A DNA stretch of 64,000 nucleotides from Enoplosus armatus. Lineage: Eukaryota > Chordata > Actinopteri > Centrarchiformes > Enoplosidae. The stretch lies in the NCBI RefSeq assembly GCF_043641665.1, contig NC_092196.1:558001-622000 (forward strand), in the 5' to 3' direction. The notes beneath the pieces were generated by a model. The model was not told the DNA's origin. It saw only the letters and a program-made list of their open reading frames with translations, and ran no database searches. Below, in pieces: positions 1 through 57,881 of the stretch. The stretch's first letter is position 1. Each line of letters starts with the position of its first letter. The translations under genes and the position numbers were made by a program.

Positions 1-46
1 CTCACTGCTTCTGTGATAAATGTAGGCTTACTTGTGTGTGAACATT

Positions 47-73
47 TTTATTATTATTATTATTATTATTATT
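47..73. repeat. (ATT)n microsatellite
   Basis: Nine consecutive TTA/ATT units near the left edge. Confidence 0.9.
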
Positions 74-346
74 TTTACATCGCATCGCTTCAATAAAATA
101 TCCTTATGGATATTCATTTGGCTTTTCAATTAGTTGCGATTTCAATTAGTCCCCCCCCATGTGCAAACAGTGGCTCCAAAATCAGGCACTTTGGATTTGA
201 TGGACAGGAGTTCTCCCTGTCCATCAAATCCAGAAATTTGCGCTTTCCTGTTGACTCTTCTTGGGGGTGGGGGGGTGGGGGGGTCCTCAAACTCCACACA
301 GAACCTCCTCCTCACTGGACACCCTTCTCACTCCAGACGTTGCAGG

Positions 347-712
347 CAGTGGTGGAATGTCACGTGTGCGTTTGTACTTCACTTAACTCCCATGCTCCCT
401 TCATGCTTCTGTTCCACTGCAGGTCAGAGGGAAACACTGCGATTGTTACTCCGCTACGCGTATCTGAGCCATGCAGTTAGGAGACACTTTGCAGATTCAG
501 ACTTCACATAGAAAACAGAAAGTAAACCACTTCATTACAGCCACGAGACTCAGTCAGTGAAATGCTATTTACACATGAATGAGTCAGTAATGATAATCCA
601 ACAATATGAGTGCTTCTACTTTTGATACCCTAAAAACATTTTTCTGATGATACCTTTACAGAACTGGCCTTTTTTACTGAAGTAACAGATCAGAATACTT
701 TCCCCACCACTG
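347..712 (+). mobile_element. hAT-like non-autonomous element, copy 1 (internally deleted)
   Basis: Begins CAGTGGTGGA and ends CCACCACTG, an inverted terminal repeat. The flanks GTTGCAGG (339-346) and GTTTCAGG (713-720) match at 7 of 8 bases, fitting the 8-bp target duplication of hAT elements. The right half (about 540-712) is similar to copy 2 (AATGCTA, ACACAT, TTTGATAC stretches). It has no coding capacity. The family assignment is from TIR/TSD form and memory. Confidence 0.7.
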
Positions 713-2502
713 GTTTCAGGAAATACATTTATTCCCATGTCCACCCCCCCACCCCCACAGATTTCAAAAGCATACAATTCAATGATGAACCCATTAAACT
801 GGAAACAGACCTGTTTAGCCTTCGTGTTCAAGTGGGGCTGCTTTGCTCTCGGTTTGCCGTCAGCGCATCCTGTTTCCTACAGGAAGTGTAGCCGACGTGC
901 TACGAGGTGCTTCTTTCTGCACTTTCATTGAAAGCGAGATGTCGTCTACATTCAAACTCCCGTGACGGAATCGAAATGTCTTGAATCTTGCCCCACCGAG
1001 CTGCCAAATAACTACTTGGAACTCGGAAGTGTTTCCAAGTATTTGGCCAGAAGTCTTTGAAGTAGCAGAATTTGAGAACTGTTTTCTTATTCCACGCCGT
1101 CCAATTTGTCTCAGGAAAGACTTTCAAATCTTTTTACATACAGGCATATCTGGCATATTTTGTATTTTCAGGAAACCTGAGGGTGGAATTGCTGTGGATG
1201 AGAGCAATTTAGGCCCACAACTCCTGTATTTGTAGTAGCAGACCAAATGTTTTGTATCATCGAATGAAGAACAAGCTTGTTTTTTTTTTGTTTTTTAGGC
1301 TGCAGTTGTGATTTAAAAATCTCAGATGAAACCTGGGCCCGCGGAGTAACATCAAAATGTAGCATTCAAACTGAGCCAGAGTCAGTTCACATCATCATGA
1401 CGTATTTAACATACAGCCTAACTCCAGTTAGCGCAATGAAACGAAAACTTTATATGCAAAGGCCCCGTTTTCTTAACTTTTTTTTTTTAACAGCATCAAG
1501 AAGGAGAAGCCTGTGTGATATGGCTGAAAGCTCAGGGGAAAAAAAAAAAGGAGTAAGTTGACCTTGAGTCGAGGTTTATTTTAGTGTTGATTTTTTTAAA
1601 GTCAGTTTTTGGGGTTTATGTTATAAAACAGTTCATCTTGGTCGAATTACTAGAAGTATGTTTTTTTTTTCTGACATTACTCTTGCCTGTGAAAAACAAA
1701 TTGCACATGTTCGTGCATATGAATACACATACAGGTTACGCAGCGTTTAAAGCGGTTTTGACCATCAGTTCGCTAACCGCCCATTCTACACTCGTCACCT
1801 CTGAATGACGACAAGGGAAAAAAAAAATCCTGGTTATTCATTTTGGAAAAACTACAGTGAAACGTGAACAAACTGAGGTATGCACCCCAGTCTGGAGGAT
1901 GGGACCTCGCCGCCCAGCTTTCCTGCCGTCGACTCACAGACAAAAAAACAGACAGAAAAAGAACACTTCTGCATTAAAGTCCCTCTCCAGTCAGAAATGT
2001 GCTTTGCGTGCCGCTCCTCCGCCATGATGTTTTTAAACGACGTCAACGTGCACGGGTTTGCTTTCCCATTCGTCTGCCGAAGAGGGAACAAGTCCCTCTG
2101 CGCTCGCCTTAGATCTCGGCCGGACACCTGGACGCACCGGCAGGGTTTTGTGACCAATCACCGTCCAGTGTCAAGTGAAGCCTCCGGTGCACGTATACTG
2201 AAATGCTTTTCAGTGAAGTCTACTTCTATTGTACCAGATCAACTTTTGAAATACATTTTCTATATGTGGTAACTGAAGATTTTTGTGGGAACCCCCCCCC
2301 CCCCCCCCCCAATATCAGATATAGATTAAATATATTATCATGAAAGTATTTTTAGGTCTTAAAACATGTCTGGAGGGACTCTTTAAAAAGTGTTGAAGGC
2401 CTATGCCAGTGAAAAGAGGCTGTGTTGTCGGAGACAGGGCTGTTCTTTTAACAGAAAAGACTGAATGACGAACAATACGAACCCGGGCTTCTGAAGTAGT
2501 AT

Positions 2503-2529
2503 CGTGTGTGTGTGTGTGTGTGTGTGTGT
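2503..2529. repeat. (GT)13 microsatellite and nearby C19
   Basis: A GT run, preceded 200 bp upstream by a C19 homopolymer at 2,292-2,310. Confidence 0.9.
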
Positions 2530-3190
2530 CGCAAGAGAATGCTTCAAACACAGACAAATCGGTTTATGACATCCAAAAGTTGACACAGGGTGGAGAAAGA
2601 GTTAACCACAGACCATGGAAGTTGATGCTCCTCCTATGCCCCTCACTTTTCCTTCATGTTTTTCACACTCGCCCACCTTTTGGAGATGTAATAACTTGAT
2701 CCTTTTTGTTGAAAAGCTTTTTGTCCGATACCGTCCAGGAACAGGAGCTTTACTTACGCCATGCTCTCTCCCATCGCGGGTTGTTACGTTTCGTTTTCGT
2801 AGCATTCCTTGATCGCATCGGGTATATTCAATGGTCTTTTCTCCCTGAGAAAAGGAAGGGACCGCGGGGCCTTGTACGGATCATCTCATAAATACAACAG
2901 CAATGCTCGGCCCCCTCTGAAAAGTATCATCATTTCATGTTTTTACATTTCATGAATGAACCAACCGTGAGCACAAAGCAACGGATTGGTAACCTTTTTA
3001 TGTTTTTCCAAGTTTTTCCTTATACCATTACTCTGCGGTCGTTCCAGTTACAGAAGTTATAGTCAAATAGCCGAAAATCAGGTTGAGAGGTCAACAAAGC
3101 GTCCATGTAGATCCCGGTCAACACAGGGCAAAGGTGGACTTGCCTTGACGTCACCATCTATGGACGCCGGGAAACACTCATTGAGCAAAG

Positions 3191-3220
3191 TCCACTTACT
3201 TACTTACTTACTTACTTACT
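3191..3220. repeat. (ACTT)7 microsatellite
   Basis: Tandem ACTT units. A short ACT trinucleotide run lies nearby at 3,418-3,435. Confidence 0.9.
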
Positions 3221-4149
3221 GTTCCATGGTCGCCCACACTGAGAGATGGGTTTTTAAAGCTCTGGAAGTAGAAGTTAAGATGTCCGATGTTGTGACCTTT
3301 GGAAACAGAGGAGCTACCTCAAGATCTCTGTAGTAGCTGCGTCTCCGGGCGCCCATGAAGATCACGCGATGCGATCGAAAGCTCTGGAGCAGCTACAAAA
3401 CAGGCCGCGAGGTGAGATTACTACTACTACTACTACATGCGGGTCCTTTGGAGATTGCTTGCAGTTAATTTCAACCCATTTTAACGAACGTGGTTAGTCA
3501 AAAGCATTCGTTTTTCCCCTGAGTGGTGAGGGAGAAGAGACACCCAGGCAAATGTTTCCACATTTACATTTTCACTGTTACTTGAGTTACAGGTCAAACA
3601 GCTTCATTTTCTTGCCTGCAAGCGTCACAAGCAACCGACAGCAACACGTCTGTATGTCTGAGGTCATATTATAGAGGAACGCCGGGAGGGGGGGTAGGAA
3701 TAACACACAGGTACTAATAATCTCTTCCTGCGCACTGAGAAGCACTTGAACGCATGCAAATCAACACGTCTGAACAGCAAGGCAGGAAGAGCCGTTTCTC
3801 ACGTGACTGACAGGTTGCCCTCTTCTGACATTTGCCGCAGTGTGAGAGGAGGATCCGTGGAGGTCAGAGGGGAGTTCAATCAGGGGAGGGGCAAATAAAT
3901 GAATGTGTTTTGAGTCTGGATGCAGAAATAAAAAGTGTTACCTGTAATCAGCTTGATTCACACTACGCTTCAGTGAAAGGAATGACATTTAGATGACATC
4001 GCACAAAGCAGATGTGGGCTATAAATATTGGGTTGATATGTATTTATTCATATATTAACAGATCTCCACAAATGATTTTTGTGGTTTGTATTATATGTGT
4101 AGAGCATGGAAATGCATTGTCAGTCGTTTTCGTGCAGTTATGGACAAAC

Positions 4150-4710
4150 AACTCAACCCAACTTTATTTACATAGCACTTCACACACACACACACACACA
4201 CACAACATAGCTGATCCCACGTAGACACGGGGAAAAAAACTAGAGAGGGAAACAAAGAGAGGACAAATCAGAGTGATGATAGTGATAATCATAATAATAA
4301 ATCAGAGCCCATAATGACAACACAGACCTACAGAGGGATCACGGGAAATGCCCCAGTTGGTTAGGAACAGTAAAGGCTAGGCTAGTGCGGAGCTCTGGAG
4401 CGCCGAAGCTCCAAAGTCGGGTTGCGTTTCACCAAAAGTTGATATGTTTTGCAGCTTTTTTCCGGCGTCCCCTGTTTGCCTTCAATCCTGAAACAAATAT
4501 GACCCAAAAATTTTTTACACATGGATTAACAGAGAGGGGGGGGGGGTAACGGGCCACGACAGGAGAAATAATGTCGGTCAAATGCTGCGGTCCAAATAAG
4601 ATAACTTCAGTTTTATTCTCATTGAGCTGAAGAAAGACAGTTATTAGGGCTAGGTAGCTTGTTGTAGCTACTAGGCTCTAGGGGGAGGTAGATCTGTGTG
4701 TCATCCGTGC
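4150..4710. mobile_element. Degenerate interspersed repeat-like region upstream
   Basis: Contains CAACTTTATTTACATAGCAC, AACTTCAGTTTTATTCTCAT and AGATCTGTGTGTCATCCG, phrases I associate with abundant fish repeats. It is interrupted by a (CA) run at 4,181-4,204. No gene-like open frame. Confidence 0.35.
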
Positions 4711-5567
4711 GACGGGGGAGGGGGGGGGGGGACAGGTTTTTTGAGTAATATGGCCTCGAGGAAGCAAAGAGATGATGGAGGAACGATGCCTGGATCTCAT
4801 TATGGGCTTTTTCTCTCTCCGACTACAAGTGGCTTCTCCCTGCCTCGGCAGCCTCATCATTACGGCAGGGGCTGCCTAATGAGGACTGTTCCTCTCGGCC
4901 CGTTTGCTTCCGCAGGAAAGGCACTGAAGTTACAACAGGATTGTTTTCTACACCTGTAGGCTCTGGGGGAGGAACGCAACAGAGGCGAGATCTGAATTGA
5001 GATTCGTCACAGCCATTAAAGCATTAAGTAAGTATCAGCAGGCCTGTGCTTTAAAGCCTCGCCTGTGTGCAGATGTTAAAATGACTGTCAAGCTTATCAT
5101 CGACTTCAGAGACAGATAGGTGTTCTGCTTCCTCCAGTCTTTCAGTGAAAAGTTCCACATAACTGGAAAGCTTTGACTGGCTTGTGAGCTTGCACTACGT
5201 TTCCCAAGTGGCTCAGCGGTTTGACTGAGTCGCTTAACTGGCAGTCGAGAGGGGAAACGCGCGTGTATCCAAACTGTCTCCAAACTTCAGCTTCCTGCGT
5301 GATATTTTAGTGTCAAAGTAGTCCCGTCGGCTGGAGGCATTAATCATTACGGAGTCGCAGTCATTTAAAAAATAAATAAATAAAGGGGTAGAACGGAACA
5401 TGCGAGGCCAGTGATCTAAGGAGGAGGAAGGGCAAAAGAAGACAGAGTGGGAGAAAAGATGAACATTAACACATTTGCATTTCCTGAGGCAGTTTGTCTC
5501 CTCCTTCTGCATTCCCGCCCAATTCGCCCTGTTTCTCTGCAGCCTTTGACCTATCCACCCCTCCCCC

Positions 5568-5672
<105 letters not shown>

Positions 5673-5740
5673 GGGGGAAAAAAAAGTAATTTCCTGATTC
5701 GTCTTCCTCCAAGGTGCGTAGAAGAAGAAGAATTTATGTG

Positions 5741-6282
5741 CAGTGGTGGAATGTAACTCAGCGCACTGTGCTCGAGCATATCTGAGGTACTTTACGGATG
5801 AAGATCAGCTCGTCAACAGGACACAAAAACAGTTAAAAGGGTTAAAAGGGTTAGGGGTAGAAATGTGAGAAGTCGCCCCTTTTCCTGTCTTTACATTACA
5901 ACACATCGAACATGTTTAGCTTTTGGGCTATAGGAGATTCTGGCGGCCATCTTTTCACAGTTTTGCCACGTGTTGCAGAATGAATTGTTCTATAAGAAAA
6001 TGACGACAGCGATGTTTAGTTGCAGCCTAAAAAAAAAAGAAAAAAGAATCACATCAACCGGCTACAACACTAAAATGCTACTTACACATAAATCCATTAG
6101 TACTAATAATCAATGAATACAATAGTACAACACTCACAGGGGCCATTGTTCTGCATTACGAGTACTTTAAGTACATTTTGCTAATAATACTTGTGTGTGA
6201 CATTTTCAACGCAGGACTTTACTTGCACTGGAGTATTTTTAGATTGCAGTATTGCAACTTTTGAATACTTTGTCCACCACTG
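5741..6282 (+). mobile_element. hAT-like non-autonomous element, copy 2
   Basis: 542 bp with a perfect 10-bp terminal inverted repeat: CAGTGGTGGA at the left and TCCACCACTG at the right. The flanking 8-mers are TTTATGTG (left) and TATGTGTG (right), matching at 6 of 8 positions as a decayed target duplication. The internal AAGTACTTT-like motifs are typical of an abundant percomorph element. Same orientation as copy 1. Confidence 0.75.
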
Positions 6283-7144
6283 TATGTGTGCGATATCACA
6301 GGTCAGCCTGTGAACATGTTTTTCCAATCACGCTCAGCGTTAATGGGAAGACTTTACATTAGTTGTAATTGTTTTAGCCATCACGCTGCACCTGTTTAAA
6401 GATTTGGTGTTTTGGAGGTGCCAGGTTTTCGCCGGCGCTGAGACAAAATATCCAACAAAGTGTGTCCACGTGAGGATTATGTTCAACAAAGGAAGGGAGG
6501 AATAAGACATGACAGCAGGCAGGTTTTACTAGGATAGGTACTTTTGTTTGGGGAAGGGGGGGGGGGCGGCTGCAGGAAAGATAAGGGGAAAGGAATTTGC
6601 TGGTACCAACAGAGGAGGGGGACAAACTACGGAACCTTTTCACGAGGAAGTGACTCGTTTGGAATTGCAGGAATTCGGACAGCGACTCCGGGAGGCCATT
6701 GAAATTTAAAGATCCTTAAAATCATGGGGGAACAAAAAAGGGATGTTTTGTATGAAAACAATTTCCACTTGGTCATCATTCATAGTAAAAAACAAAAAAA
6801 CAACAACTAGTGTCATTACAATTTCACTTATGTGACTAAAGTTCAAATGTAACATGCTTTTTAGGATATTAAAAAAACCAACAAAAAAAACCCTGTGAGG
6901 ATATGTTCAAACCTTAAATTAAATAGCTGCTGGATAAATATATTCTTATTTTTAGTTTTCAATCTTAATCCCAGTTCAGGTTTAATGAATGCAATCCAGG
7001 TCCCTCACAAAAGTTCCAGAAGCCTCACAAAGTATGTCGCATCCTATGTGGTTATTTGACCCCTGGAAACCCTAGCCTGTGACCTCACCAGCTCCATGTG
7101 ACCAGTGTGTGTGTGTGTGTGTTCAGAGGATGAAAGAGAGAAAA

Positions 7145-7168
7145 GGGGGGGGGGGGGGGGGGGGGGGG
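7145..7168. repeat. G24 homopolymer
   Basis: 24 consecutive G on the + strand, just after a (TG) run at 7,105-7,120. Potential G-quadruplex; the exact length is prone to sequencing error. Confidence 0.85.
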
Positions 7169-8329
7169 TTGAGGGGGTTGGGAAAAGGGATTCAAGCCAT
7201 CTCAGGACAAGGGAAGAAGTGAAAAAGACCTTACCATCCTGGACATTGACAGAAAGAACTGGAACGCCTCTTCACAATTGTATTGTATGTTTTGGTAATA
7301 TTTTACTGTATGTTATATGTGTTTATGCATGTGGCTGTTTTACTGTGTATTTGCTTTGTTTAAAAAGAAATTTCATAAAGATTTCTTAAAAAGAAAAGAC
7401 CTTACTTGCATGCTCTTAAAGAGCTGGGGAATTTGGCGAGGTAAAAATCTCATGCTGCTTTGAAAGGGACTTCTCCCAGTTGACTGTATAGCAAGAATAT
7501 ATTAAAACTGAACTATTTGAAAGACCATAAACTGCGTTGAACCACCCTGCCGCTGTGGTTACTGCATAATTACAGTATTGCTCTGTGTTCCTATTCTTCC
7601 TACTCCATACTGCACTTCAGGCTGTTTAATCTAATAAAGCTATTTCTGTGACTAAGACGTGTCATGCCTATCATTTGAACGTTGGATAGGATAATTGGAT
7701 TAATTTCAGATTAACGTATGCTAAGTGTTTACTCCATTAGTTGCTTTTCTTTATTCTAACTATGTCCCACACAGGTTATATTCACATGCTTTCAGGACCA
7801 ATATGTAGGCCAATGCAGGTGTATACAAAATCATATCATATCACCCCCTAAATTATTGTGAAATAAAACATTAGTTAAACCAAGAGGCACTTTACATGTG
7901 GAAAAAAAAAAAACACACACACAAGAGATGTTAATAGGAGCTCTGTTGACAGTATTTCATCTAATGCACTCAAAACAACAGTGGGTTTTATTCCTATAGG
8001 CAGATGAAAATGGTGCTTTTATGATGAAATATCCTCGTTTGTAAATGTCACCCATGATGAGGCAGTGGTTACTGTGCGAGCAGTTTGAGGGTTTGAATCC
8101 ATTTTGTGCACAGGAGCCATTTTCTAACCAAGAGAGCTCACGAGAGTGCCACGTTGCCTCCAGGCGCGTACTGTATGGCTACAGAACCTAAATGGTCTCG
8201 ACCAAGGAGGGAAAAAGAGCCTTTTGGAAAAACCCAATTCCCAGACCTGTCGAGGTTTATACCAAAACAGGAAGGCGCGAGATAGGCACACACTGGACGC
8301 ACAGAGCGCCAAAGTGAACCACAGCCAAA

Positions 8330-8330
<1 letters not shown>

Positions 8331-8378
<48 letters not shown>

Positions 8379-8387
8379 GGGGGGGGG
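8331..8387. repeat. Compound (TC)(TG)(G) repeat
   Basis: (TC)10, then (TG)13-14, then G10, without interruption. Confidence 0.9.
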
Positions 8388-9239
8388 CAGGCCTGTACAT
8401 CAGTCACTGCCTCCATTTTGAGAAACCTCCATCCACGCAGAGGGGCGCGCGAGCGTGGTGCTGTAGCCCGGCGACTGCGCCATACTGTCACTTCCTCTGC
8501 GCCACACTCAAGAGGGACGTGATAAAAACGGACGAAACAGAAGCGAACACGCCTGCTCGGGTGGGGCGCCCGCTGCTCAAGTTGTATTTTAACTGTGGGT
8601 ATCGCCTGTTGGAAGCCATGACCTCACTGAGCAGGTACACCCCCACAGCAATTTGATAAAAAAGTATCTTTAAAAGCAGAGAGGGGAGGGGGGGGGGGGG
8701 GGCGGTGCAGTTCAACGCCAACTATGAGCTATGGAGGTCCCTCGCCTTGCTACAACGACCTGGACTGTGCCGTAGTCTCACTGCCGCTGCCATGTCAGAT
8801 ACAGGGCTTCAGTTAATGGGGCTCTGTGTGTGTGTATGTAGGCAACAATGTATCAAAGCCAGTCCAGAGTTTCCGCAGGTTCCAGTAGCAGCGCCCTTGC
8901 GGCCCCTGAGGCAAAATGGGGCCCTGGCCCTTTTGTTCCCCGGCTCCAAACAGCCCGAGGTTCACCATAGGTCATTTATGTAACATCATGACGGCTAACT
9001 TCTTTACCACGCATCATATTCATCCAAGGGCGGGAACATCAGGGAGGTGGGGGTGCTAGGCTATAGAATTAGCAGGCGGTGCCTTGTTATTTAAATGTGA
9101 ACGTTTTTGGCCACCTATGCCTTCAGCTATTCAAGACGGAGGGGAGGGGAGGGGGGGGGGGGGGGGCAGCAAAACAGCTCTACGCCCAAAGGTTGTCCGG
9201 TCTTAGCTCTTAGCTTCCATTACTGTGTCGTGAAGGAAG

Positions 9240-9700
9240 TCCTGTCTCTCGATAGCCCAATCTTCGCCCGCACGAGCAGAAGCGCATTAAGCGCATGTGT
9301 GGCCACGTCGTGTTGACTAAAAGCCCCGGTGCAGCACACCGCGCCGTGCACGCGCGCGGAACAGAACGCGGCAAGCACGGCACAGAATTAGGGGTCTCGG
9401 CTTGTGTGACCACGCGCGCGCGCGTATACACACGCGCTCATCTGGTGAATACCCCTAGGATGAGAGAGAGAGGGGGGGGGTGCCCCCTCCCCTTCCTCCT
9501 CTCTCTAACCTACTCCAAATAGGCCTGTACCACGTGGTTTCCTCTTTGCAAACAAAAAAAAAAAAGAAAAAACCGTGAATTGGAGTCGGTGGAGGGGCGG
9601 CGTCACCCCTCTGCCGGCAGCAGGCGGATCGCTGAAAGAAGGAAGGGTAGAAAACTAGAGAGCGAGAGAGAGAGAGAGAGCGAGCGAGAGAGAGAGGCGG
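9240..9700 (+). promoter_or_regulatory. igf2bp1: CpG-rich promoter region of igf2bp1
   Basis: CpG density rises sharply from about 9,240. There is an alternating CG/CA run at 9,411-9,437 and a polypurine GA tract at 9,656-9,710. I see no convincing TATA box at a fixed distance from the leader, which fits a CpG-type promoter. The exact start site cannot be read from sequence alone; about 9,700-9,850 is my inference from the ATG-free leader. Confidence 0.55.
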
Positions 9701-9749
9701 AGAGAGAGGAAAACATTTTCCCGAACTGATCCCGCCATAGTTTTTCCCA

Positions 9750-55148
<45,399 letters not shown>

Positions 55149-56081
55149 GGGCCCCCGCACCCTCCTTATTTGCCGTGGGCCCCACCCCACCCCCCAGCCT
55201 GACGGACAGACAGACAGACAAATGCACGGACGGATAGACGGACGGACGGACAGATACAGGAGAGCGACACATGGACCCAGCGATAGACAGGGAGAGATAT
55301 AAAGAGGGAGGCAGTACGCCCGATAGCCAGAGAGAAAGATCGGCGTTTAGCGAGAAAGACAGAAGTTGAATCAAATCAAAAGATGAAATGAATAAAAAAA
55401 AGAGGATTAAGGTAAAAAGAAACTTGAGAACAGAAACCAGATGCCAGGCCAGAAGAGAGACTGATTGAGGATGGAGGGATGAAGGAAAGGAGGGATGGAG
55501 AGAGGGAGGGGCGGTGTCCTCCTAGTGTGCCTTTTTATTGGGCTGCAGCCAGCTCCTCATCTGCTGCAGCTTTAACGGATCCCGCGTCAGACAGGTTTAA
55601 ACAATATGGCCGACATTACTCTCCTTGTAAGGATGGAGCCTTACTGTTGTTGTTTACACCTGTCCACATGGGTTCAGATCTACGGGGCGGACAGATCTGT
55701 GTTTCCTCAGACACACTAGAAGGGGTCCGTCTGTTCCTCTGGTGCCCCCTACAGACCTCTCCAGCCATCTGCAGTCAGTCCTATATTTTAAGGGTGGTTT
55801 TTTTAAACATAGAGATATATGTATAGAAATGTTTTATTCAGAGCTATTATTGATAGAATGCAGTGAGGCAGAGCCGGGAGAGGGAGCAGGGAAACTGCTG
55901 CAGCGGCACAGGGCGGGTAGGTCACGGGTCTGGCGTTAGCTCCACCCATCCCTAACCTCCTAGCCAATGAGAGTCTAGAAGAGGGGCCGCAGATGTTAAC
56001 ACTGCTCTTTAAAGACCTCTCCGAATAGCGGAGAGTTTAGAAGAAGAAGAAAAAAGGAAAAAAATGGAGGAAATATGAGGT

Positions 56082-56089
56082 TGTAAATA
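56082..56089 (+). promoter_or_regulatory. igf2bp1: Pumilio-type motif
   Basis: TGTAAATA fits the PUM consensus UGUANAUA. A second match, TGTACATA, is at 58,274-58,281. Both lie in AT-rich 3'UTR sequence where such motifs also arise by chance. Confidence 0.35.
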
Positions 56090-56758
56090 TATAATCTTCA
56101 TGTATATGTTAAGAAATGCTGTGTCTGGCCGCCTTGCCTTTTTTAAAAAAAAAAAAAACCCAAAAGGGGGTCTTCTGTGTATTTCCCAGTCCCTTGCTCA
56201 TGATGTGTAGCATAATGTAGCCTACAACAAGGCCGGGGGCTGGGGAGGCACTGAGCTCCCCCTTTCCACGTTTAGCCGAGTGGCGGAAGGCGCAGCAAGA
56301 GACAGTAAGGGGAGCGGAGGTCGCAGCGGGTCCTGCAGTTCTATTGCAGTGACTTAGCTCACACGTGAAATCATTTATAAAACAACTTCATAAAAAAACA
56401 AAACAGCCAGCAGCTATGCTAGCTGGCTAGCGGCCCGCACCTTAAACGGCATATTTTATATATATTATATATATATGATATGTGAGTTAGCCCGGCCCCT
56501 CCGGTGAATGTATTGAAGGCAGCGAGTCAGGTGTGAGGTTTTGCTACACCTGCACGAATAAGTCCTGCAATGACAGACAGACAAGGTGTGTCTGAGACTT
56601 TCTGCTCATTGTCTTCTTCTTCCAGCGCTGGACGCTCAAGGCTAGTCTTTGACAGGATGGCTTTCTCCTCAGAGGAGCTGGGGGGAGGTGGGGTGGGGTC
56701 CATAAGACCGACCATCCCTGCATTAAAGCCTTCTTTGTCGTGGCCTCTAATGCTTCAA

Positions 56759-56811
56759 AATAAATATGCTCAAGACTGGCCTTGGCTGAGCGCAGGAAAC
56801 CAAAAAATAAA
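56759..56811 (+). terminator. igf2bp1: Candidate proximal poly(A) signals
   Basis: AATAAA occurs at 56,759-56,764 and 56,806-56,811, about 1.6 kb after the stop. Use of either would give a short 3'UTR ending before all the strong let-7 sites. Another AATAAA lies at 55,391 inside an A-rich run. Use is not shown by the sequence. Confidence 0.35.
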
Positions 56812-57031
56812 AAGGCGAAGTCTTCCAAAGCTCCTTGCCTTGAGCTCAGAGACGGTAAAATCTGACTGAAGGGGAGCGGCTTCCTCGTTCTCTCTCCCAA
56901 TCTGCCAAAGGCCTGTGGGCGGAGCCTCCAGACCCTGCCTGCATATGATAATGAGGGGGCGGGGTCTACGCCTGGACGCTCCCGCCAAGATTAAGAAAAG
57001 ATTAGAGAAGAAATGAAAAAGAAAAAAAAAC

Positions 57032-57055
57032 CTACCTCAGGGTAAAGTTACCTCA
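57032..57055 (+). promoter_or_regulatory. igf2bp1: Paired let-7 target sites in the 3'UTR
   Basis: CTACCTCA (57,032-57,039) is an 8mer match to the let-7/miR-98 seed. TACCTCA (57,049-57,055) is a 7mer-A1 match starting 17 nt later, a spacing that usually allows cooperative repression. IGF2BP1 is a well-known let-7 target in vertebrates. Confidence 0.75.
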
Positions 57056-57845
57056 GTATTCCTAACTTTTTTTTGCTTGCTGGTGTTTTATATAAGAAGA
57101 AAAAAAAAAGAAAAGAAGAGCTGATAGTCCTGAATATTTTTTATTTTTTTAAAGAAAAAAAAGTATTTTTTTTTAGGTATTGTCTTGTTGCTTTGGTTAT
57201 TTTTTTCTGTTTTTTTTTTTTTTTTTGGGTGTGATGATGGTTGAATGAGCTCAGGATGACGAGAAGGCTGTGTTGTTTTTTTTTGGTTTTGTTTTGTTCC
57301 AAAGCAGAGAGATAAAAATGCTGATCTCGAGAGGAAATGGGTCAGTGCCATTTTGCCTTTTTTTTTTTTAGGTGAGGAAACAAGCCCTCTGTCTTCCTGA
57401 AGTGTGATTGGAGCAGCCGTTGTCTGAAACGGAATATTGGCCAATGGGGAGTAGTGTTAACTCGAGAGGGGGGTGGGGGATGGGGGGGTCCTAACGTGCA
57501 CACTGGTGACTGGACACGCCACTGGGTTGATGCTGATGATTCTTACTGTCTTACTGTGCGCCCCGAACGGACCTCCCTCTCCTGCCTTATTGTGATGACA
57601 TCATCATGAAGCGCCAAACATTATGAGAGGGCTTTAAAGTGTTCAAGAGGTTAAGCCCCCCCCCCCCCACACACACACACACACACCTCCCCACCCTCCA
57701 CAAAGAAGGCACGCGAGAGTGAGCCCGATCTCACCCTTGTCTTTCTTTACCTTTCTCACCTGGAGGTTTGGGAACTTGGTCAGATCAGAGTTGTGCTGTC
57801 CATCTACAGCCTAACTGTACATGGAGACGGGAGAGGGCATCCTAC

Positions 57846-57847
<2 letters not shown>

Positions 57848-57879
<32 letters not shown>
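57848..57879. repeat. igf2bp1: (CA)16 in the 3'UTR
   Basis: Pure CA. Related runs occur at 57,668-57,687 and 59,669-59,699. Confidence 0.9.

Positions 57880-57881
<2 letters not shown>

Larger units (their letters stand above)
6283..9239. other. Upstream intergenic sequence, no gene recognised
   Basis: Mostly AT-rich to about 8,050, then more GC-rich with G homopolymers (7,145; 8,689-8,702; 9,149-9,167) and the compound repeat at 8,331. No convincing coding exon. Confidence 0.6.

Noticed and set aside
3311..3320. CTACCTCA (let-7 8mer) upstream of the gene
   Set aside because: Outside any transcript I can support, so it is not a target site.
7624..7650. AATAAA as a possible 3' end of an upstream gene
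   Set aside because: No coding exon precedes it and the surroundings are AT-rich, so a chance hexamer is more likely.
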